Shown: piece after piece, positions 24,620-33,706 of the stretch
How positions within the stretch are numbered: the stretch's first letter is position 1
Layout: each line of letters begins with the position of its first letter
Source of the DNA: Crocosphaera sp.
Lineage (GTDB): Bacteria > Cyanobacteriota > Cyanobacteriia > Cyanobacteriales > Microcystaceae
Assembly: GCA_030065205.1 (NCBI GenBank)
Contig: JASJDN010000048.1
Span: 1 to 44,731, forward strand
Length of the DNA: 44,731 nucleotides
Direction of reading: 5' to 3'
Notes under the pieces: generated by a model
Seen by the model: the letters and a program-made list of their open reading frames with translations, nothing else
Databases searched by the model: none
Told to the model about the DNA's origin: nothing
Position numbers and translations under genes: made by a program

Positions 24620-25798
24620 TCACAGCCATAATAAAACTCGGTTGTTACCAGAGTCAGCAATAACTGCCGTCTCACCACAAACCGTAACCCCGTAAGGCCA
24701 ACTTAAACTAGAACGACTCGGCCCACCATAGGAACGGTTTTCACTCTTGCTACGAAAATGAAATTGTCCCGTTAACCCTTGGGCTATTTTTCCCATCGTC
24801 ATCTCATCTGTCCATCCTACTAGGCGAGAATTAGCCGTATCAGCAGCCATTAACCACTGACCCATCACTGCCACCCCGTAGGGCATACTGAGGCTGCTAG
24901 GGGTGGGAAAATAACCCCCTTGGTTCAATTCGGCCCCTTCAAAGTTTGTTTGTCCCAACACTAGACGACAAGGGGCATTATTTTCCGTCGGTATTCCCTC
25001 CCAAATCATCAAACGGTTATTCCCCGCATCAGCTAACACTAAATTATCCTGCCAAATAGCCAACGCATGGGGCCAACGCAGACTACTAGCAGTGGGACTG
25101 TCTCCCCCATTTTCGTCTCGTCGACTCATGTCCACTTGTCCCAAAACATAATCTGCTGGTTGTCCGTTACGAGTCGGTAGTTCATTCCACACCAACACCC
25201 GACGGTTGCCAGTATCGGCCACAAATAACCGTCCTTGATGATACATCACCCCATAGGGCCAGTGCATTCTATCGGCTGCGGTGTCGGTTTCCCCTCGGTT
25301 AACTTGGTTATGGTGGAAGTCTGCTTGACCTAAGACGATATCGGCGGGAGTATTGTTATCTTGAGGTACTTTTTTCCAAATTAAGACCCGATGGTTCCAA
25401 GCATCCCCTACCGCTAACCCTTCCCCACAAACACAGATTCCTGTGGGAACACTTACCGTATTAGCTTGGGGGGTTCCTTTGGCGTTTTGACCTTCGTGGT
25501 AAAAGTCCGGTTGACCAATCACCCAGTCTGCCGGTTGACCATCGGTTTCAGGGCGATTTTTCCAGCCTAACAACCGATGATGACCGGTATCACAAACCCA
25601 TAATGGACCTTTTTGGGAGACTAAACAGGCCCCTCTCGGTCCAAACATGGTGGTAGGAGAGGGTTCGAGAGGCATCACTAAACTTTCGGCTGTTTGTTCC
25701 CCCAGGATAATCTGGGCCCCTTGAGAAGAGAGTATATTAGTAAAGGTTTCGTTATTAGGAGTATCAGGTTGAGGATTAATTTTTATAGTAGTTTCCAT
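24620..25798 (-). CDS. NHL-repeat beta-propeller protein
   Basis: 392 residues from ATG 25798 (a TTG precedes it). At least five to six repeats of about 55 residues each have the pattern LWVCDTGHHRLLGWKNRP, LAVGDAWNHRVLIW, LFVADTGNRRVLVW, LVLADAGNNRLMIWEGIP, LMAADTANSRLVGW and AVIADSGNNRVLLWL. Each is joined by a VLGQxDF-type blade, so the chain should close as a six-bladed NHL propeller. No signal peptide or catalytic motif is visible. NHL propellers bind proteins or RNA or act as enzymes, so the role cannot be told. The gene appears monocistronic, and the long array lies upstream. Confidence 0.8.
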   Translation of the reverse strand: METTIKINPQPDTPNNETFTNILSSQGAQIILGEQTAESLVMPLEPSPTTMFGPRGACLVSQKGPLWVCDTGHHRLLGWKNRPETDGQPADWVIGQPDFYHEGQNAKGTPQANTVSVPTGICVCGEGLAVGDAWNHRVLIWKKVPQDNNTPADIVLGQADFHHNQVNRGETDTAADRMHWPYGVMYHQGRLFVADTGNRRVLVWNELPTRNGQPADYVLGQVDMSRRDENGGDSPTASSLRWPHALAIWQDNLVLADAGNNRLMIWEGIPTENNAPCRLVLGQTNFEGAELNQGGYFPTPSSLSMPYGVAVMGQWLMAADTANSRLVGWTDEMTMGKIAQGLTGQFHFRSKSENRSYGGPSRSSLSWPYGVTVCGETAVIADSGNNRVLLWL

Positions 25799-25901
25799 CA
25801 ATTTTTATGATTTATTTTGCTGTTGCCGTCAATTTTATGGTAGGAGTTGAAGGGATAGGATAAATTGTTAGAGTTTTTTTAGATCGTTTTCAATGGAATA
25901 T

Positions 25902-26405
25902 GTAGGGTGGGCAAAATTGGTCATGTTAAGGATAGTCTAGATAAATCTTTCATTTGCCCACCTAATAATATCTTTAAACAAAACGATGATGCAGTTTGAT
26001 TTTAGGATTGTCTAAGGTGGGCAAAACTTCCCATCTTAAGGATAGTCTAGATAAATATCTCATTTACCCACCGAATAATATCTTTAAACAAAACGATGAT
26101 ACAGTTTAATTTTAGGAATGTCTAAGGTGGGCAAAACTTCCCATCTTAAGGATAGTCTAGATAAATATTTCATTTGCCCACCGAATAATATCTTGAAACA
26201 CAATTATTATGAAGTTTAATTTTAGGATTGTCTAAGGTGGGCAAAACTTCCCATCTTAAGGATAGTCTAGATACATATCTCATTTGCCCACCGAATAATA
26301 TCTTGAAACACAATTATTATGAAGTTTGATTTTAGGATTGTCTAAGGTGGGCAAAACTTCCCATCTTAAGGATAGTCTAGATACATATCTCATTTGCCCA
26401 CCCTA
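25902..26405 (+). repeat. Five-copy tandem array, 110-bp period
   Basis: GGTGGGCAAAA recurs at exact 110-bp steps (GCAAAA at 25911, 26021, 26131, 26241, 26351). Each unit is the 65-bp palindrome-ended element plus about 45 bp of flank. The flank in the first units (ACAAAACGATGATGCAGTTT) equals the start region of the ggt gene at 26420. Each flank gives a short ORF of 8-9 codons ending in the TAA of TCTAAGG: 25986-26015, 26096-26125, 26209-26235 and 26319-26345. It is not a CRISPR array: there are no unique spacers and the unit is too long. Confidence 0.92.
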
Positions 26406-26419
26406 CCTTAAAGAAAACG

Positions 26420-28015
26420 ATGATGCAGTTTGATCTCAATACTTATCCTTATGCTTCTCAACGTCGTGTTATTTTAGCGAAAAATTGTGCCGTTGCTACC
26501 AGTCAACCCTTGGCAACGTTAGCAGGAATCGAAATGTTTCAAGCAGGGGGAAATGCAGTTGATGCTGCCATTGCTACTGCTATTACATTGACGGTCGTTG
26601 AACCCACTTCTAATGGTATCGGTGGGGATGCTTTTGCTTTAGTTTGGGATGGCAAATTACAGGGTATTAATGGGTCAGGAAAAAGCCCTAAAAATTTATC
26701 ATTATCTGCTTATTCTACCTTAGAAAAAATGCCAGAATTGGGCTGGTTAACGGTAACAGTTCCTGGGGCTATTTCTGTGTGGTATGAGGTCTGGAAACGC
26801 TGGGGAAAACTACCCTTTGAACAGTTATTTAGTCCTGCCATTCGTTACGCTAAAAATGGCTTTTCTGTTTCCCCCGTCACTGCCGAAATATGGCGAAGAA
26901 AAGAAGCTGTTTATCTCACTAAGAAAAGACCTGAATATCAATATTTTCAACAAGTTTTCTTTCCTAAACATCGCGCCCCAAAAGCAGGAGAAATCTGGGG
27001 AAGTTTGCTTCATGCTCAAACATTAGAAGAAATTGCTAACACTGGGGGAGAAAGTTTTTATAAGGGAAAAATAGCAGAAAAAATAAACAATTTTTCAGCC
27101 GAGACAGGGGGCTATTTAACCTCTGATGATTTAGCCAATCATACTCCTGTATGGGTTGATCCCATTGCCACTGAATATAAAGAATTAAAAGTGTGGGAAA
27201 TGCCTCCCAATAGTCAGGGAATTACCGCATTAATGGCTTTAAATATTTTGGAAGGCTTCAATATTGAACAATATCATCGTGATTCTGTCGAAAGTTTACA
27301 CTATCAAATTGAAGCAATGAAATTAGCGTTTGCTGATGCTTATGCTTATGTTGGTGATGCCAATTATATGAAAGTGTCTAATGATAATTTACTTGATAAA
27401 AATTATGCAAAACAACGACAAATTTTAATTACAAACCAAGCCATTCCGTTAGCTAATCCTGGAATTCCTCAAGGGGGAACCGTTTATTTATGTACCGCAG
27501 ATTCAGATTTAATAGTTTCCTTTATTCAATCAAACTATGATAGTTTTGGTAGTGGAATTCTAATTCCAGAAACAGGTATTTCTTTACATAATCGCGGTTC
27601 AGCCTTTACCTTAGAAAAAAATCATCCTAATCAAATAGCACCTAATAAACGTCCTTTTCATACCATTATTCCCGGCTTTTTAACCCAAGATGATCAACCC
27701 CTTGGTCCATTTGGGGTAATGGGTGCGCCCATGCAACCCCAAGGACACCTGCAAATGGTCGTTAACTTAACTGATTATCAAATGAATCCTCAAGCTGCCT
27801 TAGATGCCCCTAGATGGCGATTTTTAGATGGAAATAGAATACTTTTAGAAAGGGGTACAGCCCCCGAAATAATTGACGGTTTAAAACAACGAGGTCATGA
27901 TGTTAAATTAGCCCCTGAAACCATGTTTGGAAAAGGGCAAATGATCTTAAAATATAATGATGTTTTAATCGCAGGTTCCGAACCCCGCGCTGATGGTTTA
28001 GCATTAGGTTATTAG
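26420..28015 (+). CDS. ggt: Gamma-glutamyltransferase / glutathione hydrolase
   Basis: 531 residues of an Ntn-hydrolase that transfers or hydrolyses the gamma-glutamyl group of glutathione and related peptides. The N-terminal half has the AGGNAVDAAIA motif (42-52) and EPTSNGIGGD (61-70). The autoprocessing nucleophile is probably T354 in QGGTVYL, followed by SNYDSFGSGI and a C-terminal half with NKRPFHTIIPGF and MGAPMQPQGH. The second residue after the catalytic Thr pattern differs from the TTHxS of classical enzymes. No signal peptide is visible, unlike periplasmic GGTs, so it may be cytosolic. The start region is duplicated in the upstream array, which may affect translation. Confidence 0.88.
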   Translation: MMQFDLNTYPYASQRRVILAKNCAVATSQPLATLAGIEMFQAGGNAVDAAIATAITLTVVEPTSNGIGGDAFALVWDGKLQGINGSGKSPKNLSLSAYSTLEKMPELGWLTVTVPGAISVWYEVWKRWGKLPFEQLFSPAIRYAKNGFSVSPVTAEIWRRKEAVYLTKKRPEYQYFQQVFFPKHRAPKAGEIWGSLLHAQTLEEIANTGGESFYKGKIAEKINNFSAETGGYLTSDDLANHTPVWVDPIATEYKELKVWEMPPNSQGITALMALNILEGFNIEQYHRDSVESLHYQIEAMKLAFADAYAYVGDANYMKVSNDNLLDKNYAKQRQILITNQAIPLANPGIPQGGTVYLCTADSDLIVSFIQSNYDSFGSGILIPETGISLHNRGSAFTLEKNHPNQIAPNKRPFHTIIPGFLTQDDQPLGPFGVMGAPMQPQGHLQMVVNLTDYQMNPQAALDAPRWRFLDGNRILLERGTAPEIIDGLKQRGHDVKLAPETMFGKGQMILKYNDVLIAGSEPRADGLALGY

Positions 28016-28048
28016 GAACTACCTTAACTCTATTTTAGACGACCATTG

Positions 28049-28579
28049 ATGAACGATAATAAAGAGAACAGCCCCCAAATTGATAATAAGATCATAGAGC
28101 GTGTTATACTCATGAAAACAACTGAAAATTGGCTGGATTACTATTCACAGCTTAGACAGTATAAAGAAAGTCTAGAACAAAAGTTCCTTTCTTTGCTTTT
28201 TCAGCAGGGTGTTGTTGCATTCTCAGCGGCAACAGTTATTTATGCTATTCAGGATATTCAAAAATCAATCGCTCAAGAATCAATAATTATCCTATTGATA
28301 GGTTTAGTAGCGACAGTAGGATTATGGTTTTACTACCTTCTAACTACAAGCTATTTTCTGCATATCCGATACGTTAGTGAAGTGATGGTTAAAGTTGAAG
28401 AGAAGCTAAATCTATCAGAAGAAATGGGAATTAAACAGCTTCTTTCAACAAAGAAGAAAGCATCAATATATACAAAGGGAGGTAAACTTACGCTTCTATG
28501 GATTAGAGTATATGGCATTATTTCGATGATTGTAGTTATGTTTTTAGCTTGCTTGCCAATCTTGACACAATTAATATAA
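28049..28579 (+). CDS. Hypothetical membrane protein, three hydrophobic segments
   Basis: 176 residues from ATG 28049 (a TTG directly precedes it). An N-terminal charged helix (to about 50) is followed by hydrophobic segments near 52-70, 82-105 and 147-170, with a cytoplasmic linker containing VKVEEKLNLSEEMGIKQL. The layout recalls small membrane effectors such as SLATT-type proteins, but I cannot align it to a named family. It starts 33 bp after ggt on the same strand. Confidence 0.6.
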   Translation: MNDNKENSPQIDNKIIERVILMKTTENWLDYYSQLRQYKESLEQKFLSLLFQQGVVAFSAATVIYAIQDIQKSIAQESIIILLIGLVATVGLWFYYLLTTSYFLHIRYVSEVMVKVEEKLNLSEEMGIKQLLSTKKKASIYTKGGKLTLLWIRVYGIISMIVVMFLACLPILTQLI

Positions 28580-28749
28580 TTAATATTATGTAAATTTCTT
28601 CCAGAAGGTTCAAATATCTCTTTTTTGATGGCTTCGGTGGCAAAGTTAGCTCTGAGTGCAATAATTAAGCATTAGCTTATTCCTCCTATTGACCTGTAAG
28701 ATATCATAGAGAAGTCTAGAGAAATCGAATAACGATTAAGAGTCAGCAT

Positions 28750-29022
28750 ATGCAAGCAATTCTGTTAAGCCGTAAAGAAGTTGCACAACGTGCAAAACAA
28801 TTGTACGCCAGCAGAATTCGTGAAAAAGTGGAGACAGAAGAGAACATCGGTAAAATGGTCATCATTGACATTGAAACAGGTGATTATGAAGTTGATAAAA
28901 CTGGACTAAAAGCATCACGTAACCTCAGCAAAAAGCACCCAAACGCGCGACTCTTTGGTATTCGCATTGGCTATAAAGTAGCTGTTTCCTTCGGTGGTGT
29001 TATGGAGCGAGTCCATCAGTGA
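28750..29022 (+). CDS. Small conserved hypothetical, partner of retropepsin-like gene
   Basis: 90 residues: a charged N-terminal helix (LSRKEVAQRAKQLYASRIRE) and then a small beta-rich part (GKMVIIDIETGDYEVDKTGL) ending with ARLFGIRIGYKVAVSFGG. Proteins of this look occur next to aspartic-protease genes in cyanobacteria. Its 3' end overlaps the next gene by 4 bp (GTGA), so the two are translationally coupled. No DNA-binding motif is obvious. An antitoxin- or adaptor-like role is only a suggestion from the architecture. Confidence 0.7.
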   Translation: MQAILLSRKEVAQRAKQLYASRIREKVETEENIGKMVIIDIETGDYEVDKTGLKASRNLSKKHPNARLFGIRIGYKVAVSFGGVMERVHQ

Positions 29023-29384
29023 TTTCAGGAATTGTAACCGATAGACACGCAACTGTTGCGTTGACATTCTTCTTGTCCAATGGCTCAACTATCGCCATCG
29101 AGTTTGTCATAGACACAGGTTTCACAGGGGAACTTTGCCTTCCTGTAGAAGCGGTTTCATTGATGGGCTTACCCTTTAGATATGATACTCCTGCAAATTT
29201 GGCAGATAACAGCGAAGTTCTGCTCCCAATTCATGAGGCGAGGGTTCTTTGGAATGGTGAAGAACGAGAAGTCCTTGTCATTGCTACAGGAAGACGACCT
29301 TTACTGGGAACTGCTTTGTTGGATGAGCAAGAACTTGTCATTCAGTTTACAGAAGGCGGAGTGGTCACAATTGATGAGTTGTAA
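29019..29384 (+). CDS. Clan AA (retropepsin-like) aspartic protease
   Basis: 121 residues from a GTG start within the GTGA overlap. The catalytic triad D32-T33-G34 lies in FVIDTGFTGELCLP, and the second psi loop is RPLLGTALLDEQELVIQF near 97-114. Only one DTG motif is present, so the enzyme should act as a homodimer like retroviral proteases. No signal peptide or transmembrane segment is seen, so it is probably cytosolic. The target is unknown; the tightly coupled upstream partner is the obvious candidate. Confidence 0.82.
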   Translation: MISGIVTDRHATVALTFFLSNGSTIAIEFVIDTGFTGELCLPVEAVSLMGLPFRYDTPANLADNSEVLLPIHEARVLWNGEEREVLVIATGRRPLLGTALLDEQELVIQFTEGGVVTIDEL

Positions 29385-29504
29385 ACGCTGACCTGATTTA
29401 ATAGTTATCATGAGAAATTAAAAACAGCAGCAATGATTAAAGAAGAAAGTTAAATGGGATTTTTGAGTTATGCTAATAGATTAGTGACTGTACAAAAAAG
29501 TATT

Positions 29505-30821
29505 ATGGCAATTGATAGCAGCGAATACCGTCAACGTAGAGAAAAATTAATGGCAAAAATTGGTCAGGGAACGGCCATTTTTCGCAGCGCACCAACATCA
29601 GTCATGCACAATGATGTAGAATATATATTCCGTCAAGATAGCGATTTTTTCTACTTAACAGGGTTTAATGAACCCGAAGCAGTAGCCGTATTCGCCCCTC
29701 ATCATGAAGAACACCATTTTATCCTCTTTGTACAGCCAAAAGACCCCGAAAAAGAAGTCTGGACCGGTTATCGTTGTGGAGTAGAAGGGGCTAAAGAAAA
29801 GTATGGGGCAGATATTGCTTATCCCATCGCAGAATTAAACGAAAAATTACCCGAATATCTCACAAAAGCTGACCGTATCTATTACCATTTAGGACGAGAT
29901 AAACATTTTAATGAGGTTATTTTATCCCACTGGCAACAATTAATGAGAACCTATCAAAAACGGGGAACGGGTCCCGTTGCCATTGAAGATACCAGCCCTA
30001 TTTTACACCCCATGCGACAGGTTAAAAGTGCCTCAGAATTGAAAATGTTGCGCCAAGCGATGGACATTTCTGCTGCTGCCCACAACCGTGCGCGAGAATT
30101 TGTTAAAGTGGGTCATTATGAGTATCAAATTCAAGCAGAAATTGAGCATACGTTTCGACTTCATGGGGGAATAGGCCCGGCATATCCTTCTATTGTTGCC
30201 TCCGGTTCTAATGCTTGTATTCTGCACTATATTGAAAATAACCGTCAGATTCAAGATCATGATTTACTGTTAATTGATGCTGGTTGTTCCTATGGTTATT
30301 ATAATGGAGATATTACTCGAACCTTTCCCGTTAATGGGAAATTTACAGGGGAACAAAAGGCTATTTATGAGTTAGTATTAGAAGCGCAATTAAAAGCCAT
30401 TGAATCGGTTAAACCTGGCAACCCTTATAATGAGTTTCATGACATTGCTGTTTGTGTTTTGGTGCAAGGATTAATTGATTTAGGGTTATTAAAAGGCGAT
30501 TTAGAAGAGATAATAAAAGAAGAAAAATATAAACCTTTTTATATGCACAGAACCGGCCATTGGTTGGGGTTAGATGTACATGATGTTGGAGTATATAAAA
30601 AAGATGAAGAAAACTGGCATCCCTTGCAACCCGGTCATGTGTTAACCGTTGAACCCGGAATTTATATCGGTAAAGATATTAAACCGGCAGAAGGACAACC
30701 AGAAATTCCTGAAAGATGGCGGGGTATTGGTATTAGAATAGAAGATGATATTCTGGTCACAGAAACCGGCCATGAAGTTCTCACGGCTGCTGTTCCTAAA
30801 ATGATTGATGAGATACTTTAA
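29505..30821 (+). CDS. pepP: Xaa-Pro aminopeptidase (aminopeptidase P)
   Basis: 438 residues from ATG 29505, where the N-terminus (SSEYRQRREKLM) aligns with that of the family. An upstream in-frame ATG at 29454 would add 17 residues and has a better AAGAAGAAAG Shine-Dalgarno, so the start is not certain. The N-terminal domain contains FYLTGFNEPEAV. The pita-bread domain has the dinuclear metal ligands in LLIDAGCSYGYYNGDITRTF (two Asp), TGHWLGLDVHD (His), VEPGIYI (Glu) and IEDDILVT (Glu). It removes N-terminal residues preceding proline in the cytosol. It converges on and overlaps the esterase gene by 4 bp. Confidence 0.92.
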   Translation: MAIDSSEYRQRREKLMAKIGQGTAIFRSAPTSVMHNDVEYIFRQDSDFFYLTGFNEPEAVAVFAPHHEEHHFILFVQPKDPEKEVWTGYRCGVEGAKEKYGADIAYPIAELNEKLPEYLTKADRIYYHLGRDKHFNEVILSHWQQLMRTYQKRGTGPVAIEDTSPILHPMRQVKSASELKMLRQAMDISAAAHNRAREFVKVGHYEYQIQAEIEHTFRLHGGIGPAYPSIVASGSNACILHYIENNRQIQDHDLLLIDAGCSYGYYNGDITRTFPVNGKFTGEQKAIYELVLEAQLKAIESVKPGNPYNEFHDIAVCVLVQGLIDLGLLKGDLEEIIKEEKYKPFYMHRTGHWLGLDVHDVGVYKKDEENWHPLQPGHVLTVEPGIYIGKDIKPAEGQPEIPERWRGIGIRIEDDILVTETGHEVLTAAVPKMIDEIL

Positions 30822-31432
30822 TCTGTTTGCTGAGTCTTAATAAACTGCTCAAAAACAGGTAAAACATCTGCTGGAATTTCATGGCCCATAGCAAACTCAT
30901 GATACTCAACTGTAGCCTCAATTTTTGTTAATTCATCCCTAGCTTGTTGCGCCATTTCTACAGGAACAACCAGATCATTTTTACCATGAATAATCAGAAT
31001 GGGCGGCATAGGAGAGGCTAACTTTTGGGGTTGAAACTGTAAATAACCACTTAAACTACAAATACCCGCTAACGGTAAATTAATTCCCACATCAAGGGAC
31101 ATCGCCCCTCCTTGAGAAAACCCACTTAAAATAGTACGAGATAAAGGAATACCTGTATTTTCTTCGAGAGAAAGTAACCAATTTTTTAAGAGTTGACGAC
31201 TTTCTTCTATTCCTTCGTATTTTCCCGTTTCTAACGCATACCAAGCCAGTCCCCCAGGAACTTCTGGATGAGAAAAAGGGGCATTGGGAAACAAAAATTG
31301 ATAGTCCCGAAGGGTTAACACAGAAGATAATGGGGCTAAATCTTCGGCATTTGCCCCCCAACCATGTAACATGATGAGAAGATATTTAGGATCACTATTT
31401 TTCGGTTTAATAGATATGGTTTCTAAAGACAT
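30818..31432 (-). CDS. Alpha/beta-hydrolase, carboxylesterase/phospholipase (COG0400)
   Basis: 204 residues of a compact alpha/beta hydrolase. The oxyanion strand is LLIMLHGWGANAEDL (18-32). The nucleophile is S106 in SGFSQGGAM, with D153 in IIHGKNDLVVP and H184 in AMGHEIP completing the triad. The family includes small carboxylesterases and acyl-protein thioesterases; the substrate is unknown. It follows the ABC transporter by 15 bp on the same strand and is likely co-transcribed with it. Confidence 0.88.
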   Translation of the reverse strand: MSLETISIKPKNSDPKYLLIMLHGWGANAEDLAPLSSVLTLRDYQFLFPNAPFSHPEVPGGLAWYALETGKYEGIEESRQLLKNWLLSLEENTGIPLSRTILSGFSQGGAMSLDVGINLPLAGICSLSGYLQFQPQKLASPMPPILIIHGKNDLVVPVEMAQQARDELTKIEATVEYHEFAMGHEIPADVLPVFEQFIKTQQTD

Positions 31433-31447
31433 AAATTTACTTACAAC

Positions 31448-33451
31448 TTAATTCTCAATTTCTTTAAGTTCCCAGTTTCCTTCATCCAATATTTCTAATA
31501 ATTGTTGATGGTATTGGGTTAAAGTTGGGCGGTGTCCGACACTAATATAAGTGGTTCCCATATTAGATAATTCTTGATACAACTTTTCTTCATTTTTCAC
31601 ATCTAACGCACTGGTGGCTTCATCTAGAATAGCATAACGGGGTTTGGTAATTAAAATGCGGGCAAATGCCACCCGTTGTTGTTCTCCTAATGATAGGACA
31701 TTTTCCCAGTTTTCTTCTGTCTCAAAACCTTCATTAAATCTTTCTGCTAAGTCGGGTAAATTAACAGTTTTTAATACCTTGTTTAATTGTTCATCTGTGA
31801 TCTGTTTTTCTATATTAGGATACAATAACTGTTCTCTTAATGTTCCTAAAATCATGTAAGGTTTTTGAGGCAGGAATAAGATATCTTTATCGTCAGGACG
31901 ATAGATTATTCCATCTCCTGAATTCCATAATCCTGCGATCGCTCTTAATAGGGAACTTTTCCCAGTTCCACTGGCTCCCATAATCAATAAATTGTTATTA
32001 TTACTAACATTTAGGGAAGCATTTTTAATTAATTTTCTTTCAGAATTAGGCGGTTGTAACGTAACATTTTCTAAAACGACATCAGGAGATTTTTGAGTAT
32101 GAATAAAGCTAGTTTGTGTCTTCTCTTTTTTAAAAGATAAGGGATTTAATGACTCATAAAATTCCCCTAAACGGTTGATACTAGCAGCAAATTCTGTAAT
32201 TCCTTGAATTTGATTTGTAATTAAAGAAAGTGCGCCTAATACTTGGAAAAATGCGACATTTGCTTGAGCGATCGCACCAAAATCTAATTCTCCTTGTAAG
32301 TATAAAGGAGCAATAATAATGTAGGGAATTAAACGAGTAAAATAATTATATCCTCTTTGGAATAAAGTAAGAATAGACTGCCAAATAATCAAGAGATCAA
32401 AGTTACTAATAGCTTCCATTAATCTATCAATAACCTGTTTTCTTTCTAACCCTTCTCCTCGATAAAAGGCAATCGATTCTGCATTGTCTCTTACCCTTAC
32501 CATTCCATAACGGAAGTTAGCTTCTAATCTTAATTGAGTATAATTAATACTAACTAAACGACTCCCTACAATTAACGCAACGGCAGTCCCAAAAATCGCA
32601 TAAACCACAAGTCCCCCAGTTAATTCTTTAGAGAGCGTATATAAGATAGCTGAGAAAGACAATAGGGTTAAAATAGAGTCGAGAACATCAAGTAAAAAAT
32701 CAAGGGTAACTGTGGTAAAAGATTTAATATCTTGCGTTATCCTTTGATCAGGGTTATCGACTTCTGTGTTAATAGCATTAGAGTCTAATTCATAATAAGC
32801 ACGATGATTAAAGTATTTATTTAAGAAATGTTCCGTTAACCATTCTCGCCACATTAAACCTAGTTTTAATCTCGTATAGCCATAGATAACAATGATGGGA
32901 ATAGCTGCTACCAAAACTAACCCATAAATTATTATAAACTGCCAAAAAGTATCAGCGTTTTTTTGATTTAATGCTGTATTAATGAAACGAAAAGTATAAC
33001 TTAAAATTACATTTAAGCCGTTAACCACTAATGAGAGAAATAATAGTAATCCTAATAATGACCATTGTTTCCATTTGTCTCCTATTTTTGATTTTTGCGA
33101 GATAAATATAGCCCCACCAACAATCATAATGATCAGAGCAATATAGGGAAGCGGTGATGCTAGAAACTTATTAACACTTGTTACCAAACCTCCGGCTACA
33201 TCGCCAAAAAATTCAGGAAAAATACTATTTCCTAATAAAGTTAAGCCAATGGTTAAAAAGAAAGCTAAACTCGCAACTGTAGGGAAAAGAACTACAATCA
33301 ATCCTAAAAATATCCAGGTATTTTTAGTGATATATCTCACTTTTGTCGTCTCAGTTGTTTCCCTCGACTCTGTGGGGAAAAAATAGGGTTGTGCTGTTTC
33401 GATAAAGTGACGAACCAGTTGACGATTAAATTGAAAACGAGGTTGGGGCAT
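31448..33451 (-). CDS. ABC transporter, fused permease/ATPase (ABCD/YddA-SbmA type)
   Basis: 667 residues. An N-terminal permease of six or so helices begins near residue 45, with the EWLTEHFLNKYFNHRAYYEL and NPDQRITQDI motifs of the ABC_membrane_2 (YddA/SbmA/BacA, peroxisomal ABCD) family. The ATPase domain has Walker A GASGTGKSS (492-500), signature LSLGEQQ (586-592) and Walker B YAILDE (606-611), with SVGHRPTL as H-loop. Relatives move cobalamin, peptides or acyl-CoA. It sits in the inner or thylakoid membrane and should act as a homodimer. The downstream esterase probably belongs to the same operon. Confidence 0.9.
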   Translation of the reverse strand: MPQPRFQFNRQLVRHFIETAQPYFFPTESRETTETTKVRYITKNTWIFLGLIVVLFPTVASLAFFLTIGLTLLGNSIFPEFFGDVAGGLVTSVNKFLASPLPYIALIIMIVGGAIFISQKSKIGDKWKQWSLLGLLLFLSLVVNGLNVILSYTFRFINTALNQKNADTFWQFIIIYGLVLVAAIPIIVIYGYTRLKLGLMWREWLTEHFLNKYFNHRAYYELDSNAINTEVDNPDQRITQDIKSFTTVTLDFLLDVLDSILTLLSFSAILYTLSKELTGGLVVYAIFGTAVALIVGSRLVSINYTQLRLEANFRYGMVRVRDNAESIAFYRGEGLERKQVIDRLMEAISNFDLLIIWQSILTLFQRGYNYFTRLIPYIIIAPLYLQGELDFGAIAQANVAFFQVLGALSLITNQIQGITEFAASINRLGEFYESLNPLSFKKEKTQTSFIHTQKSPDVVLENVTLQPPNSERKLIKNASLNVSNNNNLLIMGASGTGKSSLLRAIAGLWNSGDGIIYRPDDKDILFLPQKPYMILGTLREQLLYPNIEKQITDEQLNKVLKTVNLPDLAERFNEGFETEENWENVLSLGEQQRVAFARILITKPRYAILDEATSALDVKNEEKLYQELSNMGTTYISVGHRPTLTQYHQQLLEILDEGNWELKEIEN

Positions 33452-33501
33452 TTTGTAATTTTAACTTAGATAAAATTGACATATTTAGCAATATATGTCA
33501 G

Positions 33502-33706
33502 TCAAAGTAATCATTCTAATATATTACCTTATTTTGCTGCTACAAATTTGACGTTCAGAACATTAAAAAACAGTTTTGTAGGGTGGGCAGAGTTTTCTAC
33601 TTTCGGGGTAGTCCAGATAAATCTCTGATTTGCCCACCTTACCGTTTTAAGATTTTATTTATAAACAGTCTTTCAAAGTAATTATTCTAATATATTACCC
33701 TATTTT
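33502..33706. repeat. 34-bp direct repeats flanking a 65-bp element
   Basis: TCAAAGTAAT-ATTCTAATATATTACC-TATTTT occurs at 33502-33535 and again at 33673-33706 with two mismatches. The 65-bp element at 33578-33642 lies between. The second copy ends at the stop codon of the small membrane-protein gene. Confidence 0.8.
33578..33642 (+). repeat. 65-bp palindrome-ended dispersed element, third locus
   Basis: GTAGGGTGGGCAGAGTTTTC at the left and TGATTTGCCCACCTTAC at the right, with the GTAGTCCAGATAAATCTC core, align end to end with the reverse complement of the copies at 670 and 802. Confidence 0.85.

Noticed and set aside
25902..26405. Possible CRISPR array
   Set aside because: Units are 110 bp and nearly identical throughout, without unique spacers, and no cas genes are present.
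28590..28680. Short minus-strand stretch that reads like a gene fragment (ALRANFATEAIKKEIFEP)
   Set aside because: Only about 30 codons, no identifiable family, and no start or continuation, so it is too weak to annotate.
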